Source of the DNA: an uncultured Peptoniphilus sp. | GTDB lineage: Bacteria > Bacillota > Clostridia > Tissierellales > Peptoniphilaceae | Reading direction: 5' to 3' | NCBI RefSeq assembly: GCF_943913915.1 | Contig: NZ_CALUAA010000001.1 | Coordinates: 124,001 to 188,000, forward strand | Length of the DNA stretch: 64,000 nt | Shown: positions 1 to 7,807 of the stretch, piece after piece | How the letters are laid out: the number at the start of each line of letters is the position of its first letter | How positions within the stretch are numbered: position 1 is the first letter of the stretch | Made by a program: the position numbers and the translations under genes | Notes under the pieces: generated by a model | The model's input: only the letters and a program-made list of their open reading frames with translations | Databases searched by the model: none | Told to the model about the DNA's origin: nothing

Positions 1-224
1 CTCCCGGTTTAGACAGGCCGATTCGGACGAAAGATGATTATCGGCGGAACTTAGGTAATAAGGTGGAAGTTCATCTTTATAAAAAAGTCAATGATAAGAA
101 AGATTTTATTGGAATTTTGACGGATTATGGAGACGAGACTGTCGACATCCGTGAAGAGAGCGGAGAAACTGTCACTTTCGATTCAAAATCCATCTCATTA
201 ATGCGACAGGTCATTGAATTTTAG
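1..224 (+). CDS. rimP: Ribosome maturation factor RimP, C-terminal part (5' end outside window)
   Basis: An open frame enters from the left edge (first full codon at base 3) and stops with TAG at 222-224. The visible ~73 residues begin PGLDRPIRTKDDYRRNLG, the conserved end of the RimP N-terminal domain, followed by the small SH3-like C-terminal domain that ends LMRQVIEF. RimP helps 30S subunit maturation. Its place just upstream of nusA is the normal rimP-nusA-ylxR-infB-rbfA order. Its stop overlaps the Shine-Dalgarno of nusA, so the two are co-transcribed. Start and promoter lie outside the window. Confidence 0.9.
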   Translation, partial: PGLDRPIRTKDDYRRNLGNKVEVHLYKKVNDKKDFIGILTDYGDETVDIREESGETVTFDSKSISLMRQVIEF

Positions 225-240
225 GAGGCAGTTGAAAAGA

Positions 241-1542
241 ATGAATGAAGAGTTTATTTTAGCTCTCAAGCAATTGGAAAGCGAAAAAGGCATTCGCGAA
301 GACGTTATTTTGGAAGCTTTGGAAACAGCCCTAATATCGAGCTATAAGAAAAATTACGGAACCTCTCAGACGGTGGATGTTTCTATCGACAGGGATACGG
401 GAGAAATAAGCGTATCTGCCGAAAAGGCGGTCGTAGAAGAAGTGTTCGACGATCAAACGGAGATTTCCGTAGACGATGCGAAAAAAATCAATCCTCGCCT
501 CGAAATCGGCGATGTGTATTACGAATCCATCAATCCCGAAAAATTCGGCCGTATTGCGGCTCAGACAGCGAGACAAGTGGTGATTCAACGAATTAAGGAT
601 GCCGAGCGACAAGTTATCTATGACGATTATGCAGACAGGGAAAATGAAATCATCACCTGTGATGTTCAGCGTGTCAGCAAAGGCAATGTTTTTGTCGATT
701 TAGGTAAGACCGAAGCGATCTTACCGGTGTCAGAGCAAACGCCCGGAGAAAGTTATGCTCAGGGTGATCGTTACAAGATGCTGATCCTGGAAGTTAACCG
801 TCAGCCCAAAGGCCCTCAAATCGTCTTATCAAGGAGTCATCCGAATTTGGTACGTCGTTTATTTGAATTGGAAGTACCTGAAATTCATGACGGTGTCGTT
901 GAAATTTATTCTGTAGCCAGAGAAGCGGGAAGCCGCACGAAACTGGCCGTCTTTTCAAAAGATGAAGAAGTAGATCCCTTGGGAGCCTGTGTAGGTTTTA
1001 AAGGAAGCCGCGTTAAAACCATTGTCGACGAACTGTATGATGAAAAAATCGACATTGTGATTTACGAAAAAGACATTGCCACCTTTATCGGTAATGCCCT
1101 CAGCCCTTCGAAAGTTGTAGAGGTCTTTATTAATCATAGAGATAAAGCAGCCATGGTTGTCGTGCCGGATTATCAATTATCTCTGGCCATCGGTAAAGAA
1201 GGCCAAAATGCCAGACTTGCCGCCAAACTCACCAATTGGAAGATCGATATTAAATCGGAGACACAATTTGACGAATACCTAGATGAAAATGGTCAGACGA
1301 TGGAAGAATTTCGCGAAGATTTTGAAAACACAGCGGTTCAAGACGAAGAGATCGGCAGCGAAGAGTCACCTGCAGAAGAAATTAAAGAATATGATAATTT
1401 TGCAAGCATCGGTGGTTTGACGGGTATGGATTTAAATGACTTGTTTGTCGATGCTTCCTCGGATACGTCAGAAGATGAGACGGAAGTAGTCGAAGATTCG
1501 GAAGTAGATGAAGTTCCGGACTCTTTGGCAGACGATGAATAA
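241..1542 (+). CDS. nusA: Transcription termination/antitermination factor NusA
   Basis: NusA binds RNA polymerase and nascent RNA to control pausing, termination and antitermination. Of the 433 residues, about 1-125 are the polymerase-binding N-terminal domain, about 130-200 an S1 domain (CDVQRVSKGNVFVDLGKTEA), and about 230-345 the two KH domains (VGFKGSRVKTIVDEL and AIGKEGQNARLAAKL). The last ~90 residues are a very acidic, low-complexity tail. The ATG at 241 is chosen because AGGAGG at 223-228 lies 12 nt upstream; an in-frame TTG at 214 precedes that ribosome site and cannot use it. It is followed by ylxR after 11 nt in the same operon. Confidence 0.95.
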   Translation: MNEEFILALKQLESEKGIREDVILEALETALISSYKKNYGTSQTVDVSIDRDTGEISVSAEKAVVEEVFDDQTEISVDDAKKINPRLEIGDVYYESINPEKFGRIAAQTARQVVIQRIKDAERQVIYDDYADRENEIITCDVQRVSKGNVFVDLGKTEAILPVSEQTPGESYAQGDRYKMLILEVNRQPKGPQIVLSRSHPNLVRRLFELEVPEIHDGVVEIYSVAREAGSRTKLAVFSKDEEVDPLGACVGFKGSRVKTIVDELYDEKIDIVIYEKDIATFIGNALSPSKVVEVFINHRDKAAMVVVPDYQLSLAIGKEGQNARLAAKLTNWKIDIKSETQFDEYLDENGQTMEEFREDFENTAVQDEEIGSEESPAEEIKEYDNFASIGGLTGMDLNDLFVDASSDTSEDETEVVEDSEVDEVPDSLADDE

Positions 1543-1553
1543 CCGGAGAAAAA

Positions 1554-1823
1554 ATGAAAAAGCCTAAAAAAATACCTTTGAGAAAGTGTATTGGGTGCTC
1601 GGAATCAAAGCCGAAGCAAGAATTAATACGTATAGTTAAGAATAAAGACAATGAGGTTTTTATAGATAATACAGGAAAAGCGAATGGGCGCGGTGCCTAC
1701 CTTTGTCGCGATACGAAGTGTTTCGATAAAGCCATAAAACACAGAGCCATTCATCGTGCATTAAGTCAAGATGTGCCGGAGGAGACTATTGATGCGCTGC
1801 GCCATACCTTGGAGGATCTATAA
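1554..1823 (+). CDS. ylxR: YlxR / RnpM family RNA-binding protein (DUF448)
   Basis: This 89-aa basic protein carries the family signature RKCIGCSESKPKQELIRIV near the N-terminus and NGRGAYLCRD in the middle. Members bind RNA, and in Bacillus the protein has been linked to RNase P modulation (family knowledge). It sits in the standard nusA-ylxR-infB position. The L7Ae-like ylxQ gene that often separates ylxR and infB in Bacillota is not present: only 23 nt, holding the infB ribosome site, lie between the two genes. Confidence 0.92.
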   Translation: MKKPKKIPLRKCIGCSESKPKQELIRIVKNKDNEVFIDNTGKANGRGAYLCRDTKCFDKAIKHRAIHRALSQDVPEETIDALRHTLEDL

Positions 1824-1846
1824 ACCTCGCACTAGGAGGTGTTCTC

Positions 1847-4225
1847 ATGTCGAATAAAAGAGTGTACACGGTTGCCAAAGAAATGGGGATGGCGAGCAAA
1901 GATTTAATGGCTGTCCTCGAGCAGGCAAAAATACCTGTAAAAAGTCACATGAGTACTTTAACGGAAGATCAACAAAAACAATTATTTTCTTTTATCCGCC
2001 AAGCACAAGATGCACAGGGAGGAGGTGTATCCAAACCTTCGGATGAGGAGCGAAAAGCTGAAGATAATAAACCGAAACAAACTGATGCAAAAAAGGTAGA
2101 AACCGAAGAAGTTAGGTCTACGGGTGATACTGAGGGCGATAAGGCGGTTGAAAAACCCAAGGTTAAAAAATCTCACGACAGCAAAAAACCTTCGGAAGAG
2201 CCTGCAAAAAATCACAAGCATCGTCGTGACAAGAACGAAAGGCAAGAAGAGTTTTCCACTGATGACGGCGAACGTTCCGTTAAAAAGCAGAAGAAAAACA
2301 AGAAGTCTAAACAGTCTAAGAAAAAAGAGAATGCAGATAGGACTTCTGAAAACAGTTTTGCAAATCAGGATTTCGAAAAACGCAGAGCGCCGAAGAAGAA
2401 GTCTAGAAGCCAAAAACGTAAAGAACGTGAGGCACGCGAAGAGGCGAAGGGAGATGACGGTATTAAAGTAAAAGCACCGTTAACGGTAAAGGAATTTGCA
2501 GACACTATAGGTGTCAGTTTGGCACAAGTAATTACTAAATTAATCGGTTTAGGGGTTATGGCCACTCAAAATGAATCCATCGATCGTGATGTCATTGAAA
2601 TCTTAGCCGATGAACTGGGCAAAGAAATTGAATTCGTCTCGGATGAGGATCTGAATATCGAAGAAATCTATGGTCTCGACGTTGAAGATCCCGGAGATTC
2701 CTTAAAAGAAAGACCTCCCGTCGTTACAGTTATGGGACACGTTGACCACGGTAAAACTTCGATTCTGGATGTTATTAAACGCAGTCACGTTACCGACTCG
2801 GAAGCCGGCGGTATTACGCAGCATATCGGTGCATACCAAGTATCTGTCGGAGGTAAACACATTACTTTCCTGGATACGCCCGGTCACGAAGCTTTTACCG
2901 CAATGCGCTCGAGAGGTGCTTCTATCACCGACATCGCTATTCTCGTAGTAGCAGCTGACGACGGTGTTATGCCTCAAACGAGAGAAGCTATCCACCACGC
3001 CAAGGCGGCAGGTGTTCCCATTATTGTCGCTATTAATAAAATTGACCGCGAAGGAGCCAATCCCGATCGCGTGCGTCAAGAGCTTACAGAGGAAGGTCTT
3101 GTAGCGGAAGATTGGGGGGGCGACACCATTATGGTAGAGGTTTCTGCAAAGACCAAAGAAGGTATTTCCGATCTGCTCGATATGGTACTTCTCGTTGCAG
3201 AAGTTCAAGAACTTAAGGCGAATCCCGATCGTTTGGCCGTGGGCACCATTGTTGAAGCCAGACTTGATAAGGGAAAAGGTCCTATGGCAACGATCCTCGT
3301 ACAAAAGGGTACTCTTACAAGCGACTGCTATATTGTCTCCGGTACGTGTTACGGCCACATCCGTGCTATGACAAACGATAAAAAGAAACATCTTAAAAAG
3401 GCCGGACCTGCTACACCGGTTGTAGTACTCGGTTTTGACGGCGTGCCTAACGCCGGTGACACGGTCTACGCGGTAAAAGAAGAAAAAATCGCCAGAGAGA
3501 TTGCAGAGAAAAACATCGCACATGAACGTGAAGAAAAACTGGCTTCCAAAAATAAGGTCAGCCTTAATAATCTCTTCGATAAAATTAAAGAGGGCGAGTT
3601 AAAAGACTTAAATCTTGTCGTTAAAGCCGACGTAAAGGGTACAGTTGAAGCTCTCAACCAATCTCTCTTAAAGCTTAACGACAATGACGATGTTGATGAA
3701 GTTCAAGTCAACATTATCCACTCGGGTACAGGCGGAATCAACGAAAGCGACATCAACTTAGCTTCTGCCTCAAATGCTCTTGTTATCGGTTTTAATGTTC
3801 GCCCGAATATTAACGCCTTGGACCTTGCAAAACAAGAAGATGTTGATGTAAGAACCTATCGCGTAATTTATGATATTTTAAACGATGTTAAAAACGCCAT
3901 CAGCGGTATGTTGACGCCCGACATCACCGAAGAGGTTTTAGGTCGCTGCGAAGTTCGCGAAACCTTTAAACTCCCGAGCAATGACATTGTCGCTGGTATT
4001 TACGTTCTTAAGGGTAAGATTCAACGCAAGGCTAAAGTTAAAGTACTTCGTGACGATGTTATTATCCACGAGGGTGAAATTTCTTCCTTAAAACGATTCC
4101 AAGATGACGCGCGTGAAATCGCCCAAGGCTACGAAGGCGGTTTAATGGTCGAAAACTTTAACGATATTCAAGTAAACGACTTACTCGAATGTTATATCGA
4201 AAAAGAAATTAAGAAGGAACTGTAA
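1847..4225 (+). CDS. infB: Translation initiation factor IF-2
   Basis: IF-2 is the GTPase that places initiator fMet-tRNA on the 30S subunit and promotes subunit joining. The 792-aa chain has an N-terminal IF2N domain (about 1-50), a highly charged Lys/Glu linker (about 60-200), a second IF2N-type domain (about 210-265), then the G domain with GHVDHGKTS (about 296-304), DTPGHEAF (about 343-350) and NKID (about 396-399), and domains II-IV to the C-terminus. The ATG at 1847 follows a strong AGGAGGTG at 1834-1841. The stop codon TAA is directly abutted by the rbfA ATG. Confidence 0.97.
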   Translation: MSNKRVYTVAKEMGMASKDLMAVLEQAKIPVKSHMSTLTEDQQKQLFSFIRQAQDAQGGGVSKPSDEERKAEDNKPKQTDAKKVETEEVRSTGDTEGDKAVEKPKVKKSHDSKKPSEEPAKNHKHRRDKNERQEEFSTDDGERSVKKQKKNKKSKQSKKKENADRTSENSFANQDFEKRRAPKKKSRSQKRKEREAREEAKGDDGIKVKAPLTVKEFADTIGVSLAQVITKLIGLGVMATQNESIDRDVIEILADELGKEIEFVSDEDLNIEEIYGLDVEDPGDSLKERPPVVTVMGHVDHGKTSILDVIKRSHVTDSEAGGITQHIGAYQVSVGGKHITFLDTPGHEAFTAMRSRGASITDIAILVVAADDGVMPQTREAIHHAKAAGVPIIVAINKIDREGANPDRVRQELTEEGLVAEDWGGDTIMVEVSAKTKEGISDLLDMVLLVAEVQELKANPDRLAVGTIVEARLDKGKGPMATILVQKGTLTSDCYIVSGTCYGHIRAMTNDKKKHLKKAGPATPVVVLGFDGVPNAGDTVYAVKEEKIAREIAEKNIAHEREEKLASKNKVSLNNLFDKIKEGELKDLNLVVKADVKGTVEALNQSLLKLNDNDDVDEVQVNIIHSGTGGINESDINLASASNALVIGFNVRPNINALDLAKQEDVDVRTYRVIYDILNDVKNAISGMLTPDITEEVLGRCEVRETFKLPSNDIVAGIYVLKGKIQRKAKVKVLRDDVIIHEGEISSLKRFQDDAREIAQGYEGGLMVENFNDIQVNDLLECYIEKEIKKEL

Positions 4226-4588
4226 ATGAAGGATAAGAGAATACACCGCATATCTGAGGAAGTGAAGAGGGAGTTGTCCGAGATCATTCAAACTAAATTG
4301 AAAGATCCGAGAATTCCTCGTTTAACTAGCGTTTCCTATGTTTCCATTACACGTGACCTTTCATTTGCCAATGTAGGTATCTCCGTTTTTGGTGACGATG
4401 AACAGAAGGCGGATGCTATCGACGGGCTTGAGAGTGCTAAAGGTTTCATCAAAATGGAATTAGGTAAAAACTTGAAGCTTCGCGCCATGCCGGATATTAT
4501 TTTCGAACTGGATGAAAGTATCGAAAAGGGCATGGAACTGCAAAAAACCATCGAGGAATTAAATAAATCGGAGCATGACGGTGAATGA
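4226..4588 (+). CDS. rbfA: 30S ribosome-binding factor RbfA
   Basis: RbfA is a KH-type cold-shock assembly factor that acts on the 16S 5' region during late 30S maturation. The 120-aa protein starts MKDKRIHRISEEVKRELSEI and contains KDPRIPRLTSVSYVSITRDL and LRAMPDIIFELDES, typical of the family. Its ATG abuts the infB stop codon without a gap, indicating translational coupling, and its 3' end overlaps the start of nrnA. Confidence 0.96.
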   Translation: MKDKRIHRISEEVKRELSEIIQTKLKDPRIPRLTSVSYVSITRDLSFANVGISVFGDDEQKADAIDGLESAKGFIKMELGKNLKLRAMPDIIFELDESIEKGMELQKTIEELNKSEHDGE

Positions 4589-5570
4589 TTTAAAAGATTT
4601 CAGCACGTCTCTTGAGAAGGAAATTAAAAAAGCGGATTCCATCGCCATCATTTCGCACGTAAGCCCGGATGGTGATAATCTCGGAAGTTTAGAGGCCCTG
4701 TACGATTCTCTTAAGATGACCGGGAAGGAGATCACTTATCTCGGTAACGACTCTGTCCCGGTGGATTTCAATTTTCTTCCCTCGACTGGTCATCGGGTCG
4801 ATGTAGAGTCTCTAAGTGGGAAAATATTTGATCTCGTTATTGCTTTGGATTCATCCGACCTTCACCGTTTTGGTGAAGCGGGAGAGGCCATTGTAAAAGC
4901 AGCGAAGTGCACGGCAAATATCGATCACCATTTAAGTAATACTCTCTATGGTGATTTGAATTACGTCGTGCCCGAAGCTACTTCTACAGGAGAAATCCTC
5001 TTTAATGTTTTGGAAAGTTTAGACGCTGAATTTACCGGAGATATGGCTACGGGTATTTACACCGCTATTTCTACAGATACGGGAAGCTTTCAATACGACA
5101 GTGTCAACGGAGGCACCCACCGTATTATCGCCAAACTTTATGATTACGGCTGCGACCACAATATCGTCGTGCAATCGGTGTATCAATCGCGTTCTCGGGA
5201 GAAGCTTGCTCTAATGACGAAAGTCTTATCCCGTATTGAATTCTTAGCCGACGGTAAAGTGGCGATGGCTGCATGTCTACTCGACGACTTAAAAGAAACC
5301 GGTGCCTCGTCTGAAGATACCGAGGGAATTGTCGAGCAAATTCGTAATATTAAAAACGTAGAAATGGCAGTATTCTTAAAAGAAAAAGAAGAGGAAGTAA
5401 AACTTTCCTTCCGCTCCAAGTCCTACATCGATTGTACTCAATTTGCAGGAGAATTCGGCGGCGGCGGCCATATTCGAGCGTCAGGTGCATCGGCATCCAT
5501 GAGCCTTCATGACGTTTCAGATAAAGTCAAAAAGCTTGTAGATGAAAAGATGGGATCTTTAAAATCATGA
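4581..5570 (+). CDS. nrnA: Bifunctional oligoribonuclease / PAP phosphatase NrnA (DHH-DHHA1)
   Basis: NrnA degrades very short RNA oligonucleotides and dephosphorylates 3'-phosphoadenosine 5'-phosphate. About 329 aa: the DHH phosphoesterase domain shows ISHVSPDGDNLGS, ALDSSDLHRFG and NIDHHLSNTLYGD (near residue 114), and the C-terminal DHHA1 domain shows GGGGHIRASGAS. An ATG at 4575 and a GTG at 4581 are both in frame. I prefer the GTG because GGAG at 4570-4573 lies 7 nt before it but only 1 nt before the ATG. The gene overlaps rbfA upstream and truB downstream, consistent with one operon. Confidence 0.93.
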   Translation: MNDLKDFSTSLEKEIKKADSIAIISHVSPDGDNLGSLEALYDSLKMTGKEITYLGNDSVPVDFNFLPSTGHRVDVESLSGKIFDLVIALDSSDLHRFGEAGEAIVKAAKCTANIDHHLSNTLYGDLNYVVPEATSTGEILFNVLESLDAEFTGDMATGIYTAISTDTGSFQYDSVNGGTHRIIAKLYDYGCDHNIVVQSVYQSRSREKLALMTKVLSRIEFLADGKVAMAACLLDDLKETGASSEDTEGIVEQIRNIKNVEMAVFLKEKEEEVKLSFRSKSYIDCTQFAGEFGGGGHIRASGASASMSLHDVSDKVKKLVDEKMGSLKS

Positions 5571-6442
5571 AAGGCGTCGTACTTGTAGATAAACCGGAGG
5601 GCATTACCTCCTTTGACGTCGTTCATCGCATGCGACGCCTATACCAACAGAAGCAAGTCGGTCATACGGGAACATTGGACCCGATGGCAACCGGCTTGCT
5701 TCCTATTTGTATCGGTAGAGCTACTAAGATTGCAGACTATGTAGCCGACAATCGGAAAGCATATGTGGCCCATGCCATAAAGGGGATTCGTACCGACACC
5801 TTCGACGCAACCGGAGTCGTTTATGCGAGAAGCAAACAAAAGATTCCTGAAAATATTGAGCCTGTTTTAGATCGCTTTCGCGGCGTGCAAATGCAGCTTC
5901 CTCCCATGCACTCCGCATTAAAGTATAAAGGTAGGAAGTTGTATGAATATGCACGTCAAGGGATCTGTGTGCCGAGAAAAGAAAGGCCGATTACCGTCTC
6001 AAGTCTGGAACTGTTGAAGCGAGACGATGACGGGCTTTCCTTAATAGCAGAGGTCTCTTCAGGCACCTATATCCGAACACTTATCGATGATATCGGTGTG
6101 GCAATGGGGTGTTATCTCACCATGGACAGTTTGCGTCGGATCTCCGTAGGAGATGAGAGTGTTGAAGATGCCTATACCCTGGAAGAAATCGAGTCCATGA
6201 GTGAAAAAGATCGACAGGATATCCTGATTCCTATGGACCGGTTACTTGACCATGTGCCGGCAATTCATTTGTCCCATCATCGGAAAAAGCCTATGCTGAA
6301 TGGAATGTCTACTCGCATACATTTTCAAGTAGAAGAAGCCCCCCTCTACCGCATTTATACAGGGGAGGATTTTATCGGAATCGGAATTCTGGTTTCGAAC
6401 GGAGAAGATAAAGAGTTACGAATTAAAAAGGTATTGTATTGA
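5567..6442 (+). CDS. truB: tRNA pseudouridine(55) synthase TruB
   Basis: TruB converts U55 of the tRNA T-loop to pseudouridine. The 291-aa protein has the N-terminal KPEGITSFDVV segment and the catalytic motif HTGTLDPMATGLLP with the nucleophilic Asp near residue 37. SGTYIRTLIDDIG near residue 165 is the other conserved family block. The ATG overlaps the nrnA stop (ATGA). ribF follows at once, the common truB-ribF pairing. Confidence 0.96.
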   Translation: MKGVVLVDKPEGITSFDVVHRMRRLYQQKQVGHTGTLDPMATGLLPICIGRATKIADYVADNRKAYVAHAIKGIRTDTFDATGVVYARSKQKIPENIEPVLDRFRGVQMQLPPMHSALKYKGRKLYEYARQGICVPRKERPITVSSLELLKRDDDGLSLIAEVSSGTYIRTLIDDIGVAMGCYLTMDSLRRISVGDESVEDAYTLEEIESMSEKDRQDILIPMDRLLDHVPAIHLSHHRKKPMLNGMSTRIHFQVEEAPLYRIYTGEDFIGIGILVSNGEDKELRIKKVLY

Positions 6443-6449
6443 GGTGTTT

Positions 6450-7391
6450 ATGGAGCTTTTAGAAGTCGATTTAGAATCTGATATTTCCAGAGAAACGGCC
6501 ATTGCCCTTGGAAACTTTGACGGAATCCATCTTGGTCATCTGGCTTTGCTCGATGAGGTTGTCGCCATGGCCAAATCTTTAGGCTGCCCATCCTCTGTCT
6601 TAATCTTTAAAAATCACACCAAAAACCTTACGGAGGGTATTTCTCAGGAACTCTTAACTTCCCGCTCTCAAAAACACGAAATTTTAAAAAAAGCCGGCAT
6701 CGACATTATCTATGAAATGGATTTCGACGAAAAGATTATGCGCCTAAGTCCTATCGAATTCGTTGAGCGTTTTCTAAGCGATCATTTAAAGATTAAAGGG
6801 ATCGTCGTCGGCTACGACTATCGCTTCGGATATAAGGCAAAAGGCAGAGTTCCCGAATTGAGAAAACTCTGTCGTGATGTGAACATCAAGCTTGCCGTAA
6901 AAGACGCCGTAACGGACGAAGACGGAGTAATCTCTTCGACTCGAATAAGACAGGCTGTTAAAGAAGGAAAGCCCGATCTCGCCAATCGCCTTTTGGGAAG
7001 ACCTTTCAGTATAGAGGGAACCGTCGTAGAGGGAAAGCAACTGGGCCGCACGATCGGAATTCCCACTGCTAATCTACTTCTAAATACCCACTACGTCAGG
7101 CCGAAGTTCGGCGTCTATCTCGCGCGAGTGTACGTAGAAGGTAGGTCTTATTATGCTGCTACCAACATTGGTACCAATCCCACTTTTAAAGAAGAAGAAA
7201 TAAAAGTCGAATCTTATCTTTACAATTATGAGGGAGAAAGTCTTTACGGGAAATCTATAGAAGTAGAGCTTCTTAAGTTTATTCGTCCTGAAATTACCTT
7301 TAACAGCGTACAAGAACTGAAGCGTAAAATGGACGAAGATCTCGACTATATACGAGAAGAAATTAAGAGAATTAATTTACAAAGTATTTAA
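6450..7391 (+). CDS. ribF: Bifunctional riboflavin kinase / FAD synthetase RibF
   Basis: RibF phosphorylates riboflavin to FMN and adenylylates FMN to FAD. The N-terminal nucleotidyltransferase domain has LGNFDGIHLGHLAL with the HxGH-type motif, then VVGYDYRFGYKAKG and SSTRIRQAV; the C-terminal flavokinase domain has GRTIGIPTANL and PKFGVYLARVYV. The ATG at 6450 (313 aa) is chosen because GAGG at 6441-6444 precedes it by 5 nt. A GTG at 6444 is in frame but overlaps that ribosome site. It is the last gene of the nusA-infB operon before the rpsO promoter, whose -35 lies inside its 3' end. Confidence 0.95.
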   Translation: MELLEVDLESDISRETAIALGNFDGIHLGHLALLDEVVAMAKSLGCPSSVLIFKNHTKNLTEGISQELLTSRSQKHEILKKAGIDIIYEMDFDEKIMRLSPIEFVERFLSDHLKIKGIVVGYDYRFGYKAKGRVPELRKLCRDVNIKLAVKDAVTDEDGVISSTRIRQAVKEGKPDLANRLLGRPFSIEGTVVEGKQLGRTIGIPTANLLLNTHYVRPKFGVYLARVYVEGRSYYAATNIGTNPTFKEEEIKVESYLYNYEGESLYGKSIEVELLKFIRPEITFNSVQELKRKMDEDLDYIREEIKRINLQSI

Positions 7392-7404
7392 ATCGTGTTA
7401 AAAT
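7376..7404 (+). promoter_or_regulatory. Sigma-A-type promoter of rpsO
   Basis: The -35 TTTACA (7376-7381) and -10 TAAAAT (7399-7404) are separated by exactly 17 bp, with a TGT extended -10 at 7396-7398. The -35 lies in the last codons of ribF. Position and quality indicate a promoter for rpsO; no experimental support is available. Confidence 0.7.
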
Positions 7405-7420
7405 ATAAAAGAATGTTTTA

Positions 7421-7463
7421 GTTTGGCTCGGTTTACCGTTCCTCGACGCTGACTTAGTCAAAC
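7421..7463 (+). promoter_or_regulatory. Structured 5' leader of rpsO, possible S15 autoregulatory element
   Basis: GTTTGGCT (7421-7428) can pair with AGTCAAAC (7456-7463) in the short leader between the rpsO promoter and its ribosome site. Ribosomal protein S15 represses its own synthesis through leader structures in several bacteria, and those structures differ between lineages. Assigning this hairpin to S15 control is inference from position and pairing only. Confidence 0.4.
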
Positions 7464-7487
7464 CGGATTAAAATTTAGGAGGAAATA

Positions 7488-7754
7488 ATGTTATCTAAAG
7501 AACAAAAACAAGAAATTATCAAGGAATATCAACGTGAAGAAGGGGACACAGGTTCTCCGGAAGTACAAGTTGCCATCTTAACGCACACAATTAATACGTT
7601 AAACGAGCACTTAAAAGAACATAAAAAAGACCATCACTCTCGTAGAGGTCTTTTGAAAATGGTTGGTAAGAGAAGAAACTTACTGCGCTATTTGAAAAAT
7701 AAAGACGTCGATCGTTACAGAACACTTATCGAACGTCTCGGCATCAGAGGATAA
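7488..7754 (+). CDS. rpsO: 30S ribosomal protein S15
   Basis: S15 is a primary 16S rRNA-binding protein of the small subunit. The 88-aa sequence is full length, with the family motifs GDTGSPEVQVAILT, HLKEHKKDHHSRRGLLKMVGKRR and RYRTLIERLGIRG. The ATG follows AGGAGG by 6 nt. It is flanked by its own promoter and an intrinsic terminator, then pnp, the usual rpsO-pnp neighbourhood. Confidence 0.98.
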   Translation: MLSKEQKQEIIKEYQREEGDTGSPEVQVAILTHTINTLNEHLKEHKKDHHSRRGLLKMVGKRRNLLRYLKNKDVDRYRTLIERLGIRG

Positions 7755-7764
7755 GAAATTACTA

Positions 7765-7790
7765 AAGAGCGGGCAACCGCTCTTTCTTTA
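7765..7790 (+). terminator. Intrinsic terminator after rpsO
   Basis: A 9-bp stem AAAGAGCGG / CCGCTCTTT with a GCAA loop is followed by CTTT. pnp begins only 18 nt later with no clear promoter between, so some read-through into pnp is likely. Confidence 0.8.
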
Positions 7791-7807
7791 TAAGGAAAGA
7801 GAGTGAC

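Noticed and set aside
2702..3523. Long antisense open frame inside infB (273 codons on the minus strand)
   Set aside because: It is a codon-bias shadow of infB with no ribosome site and no family-like sequence.
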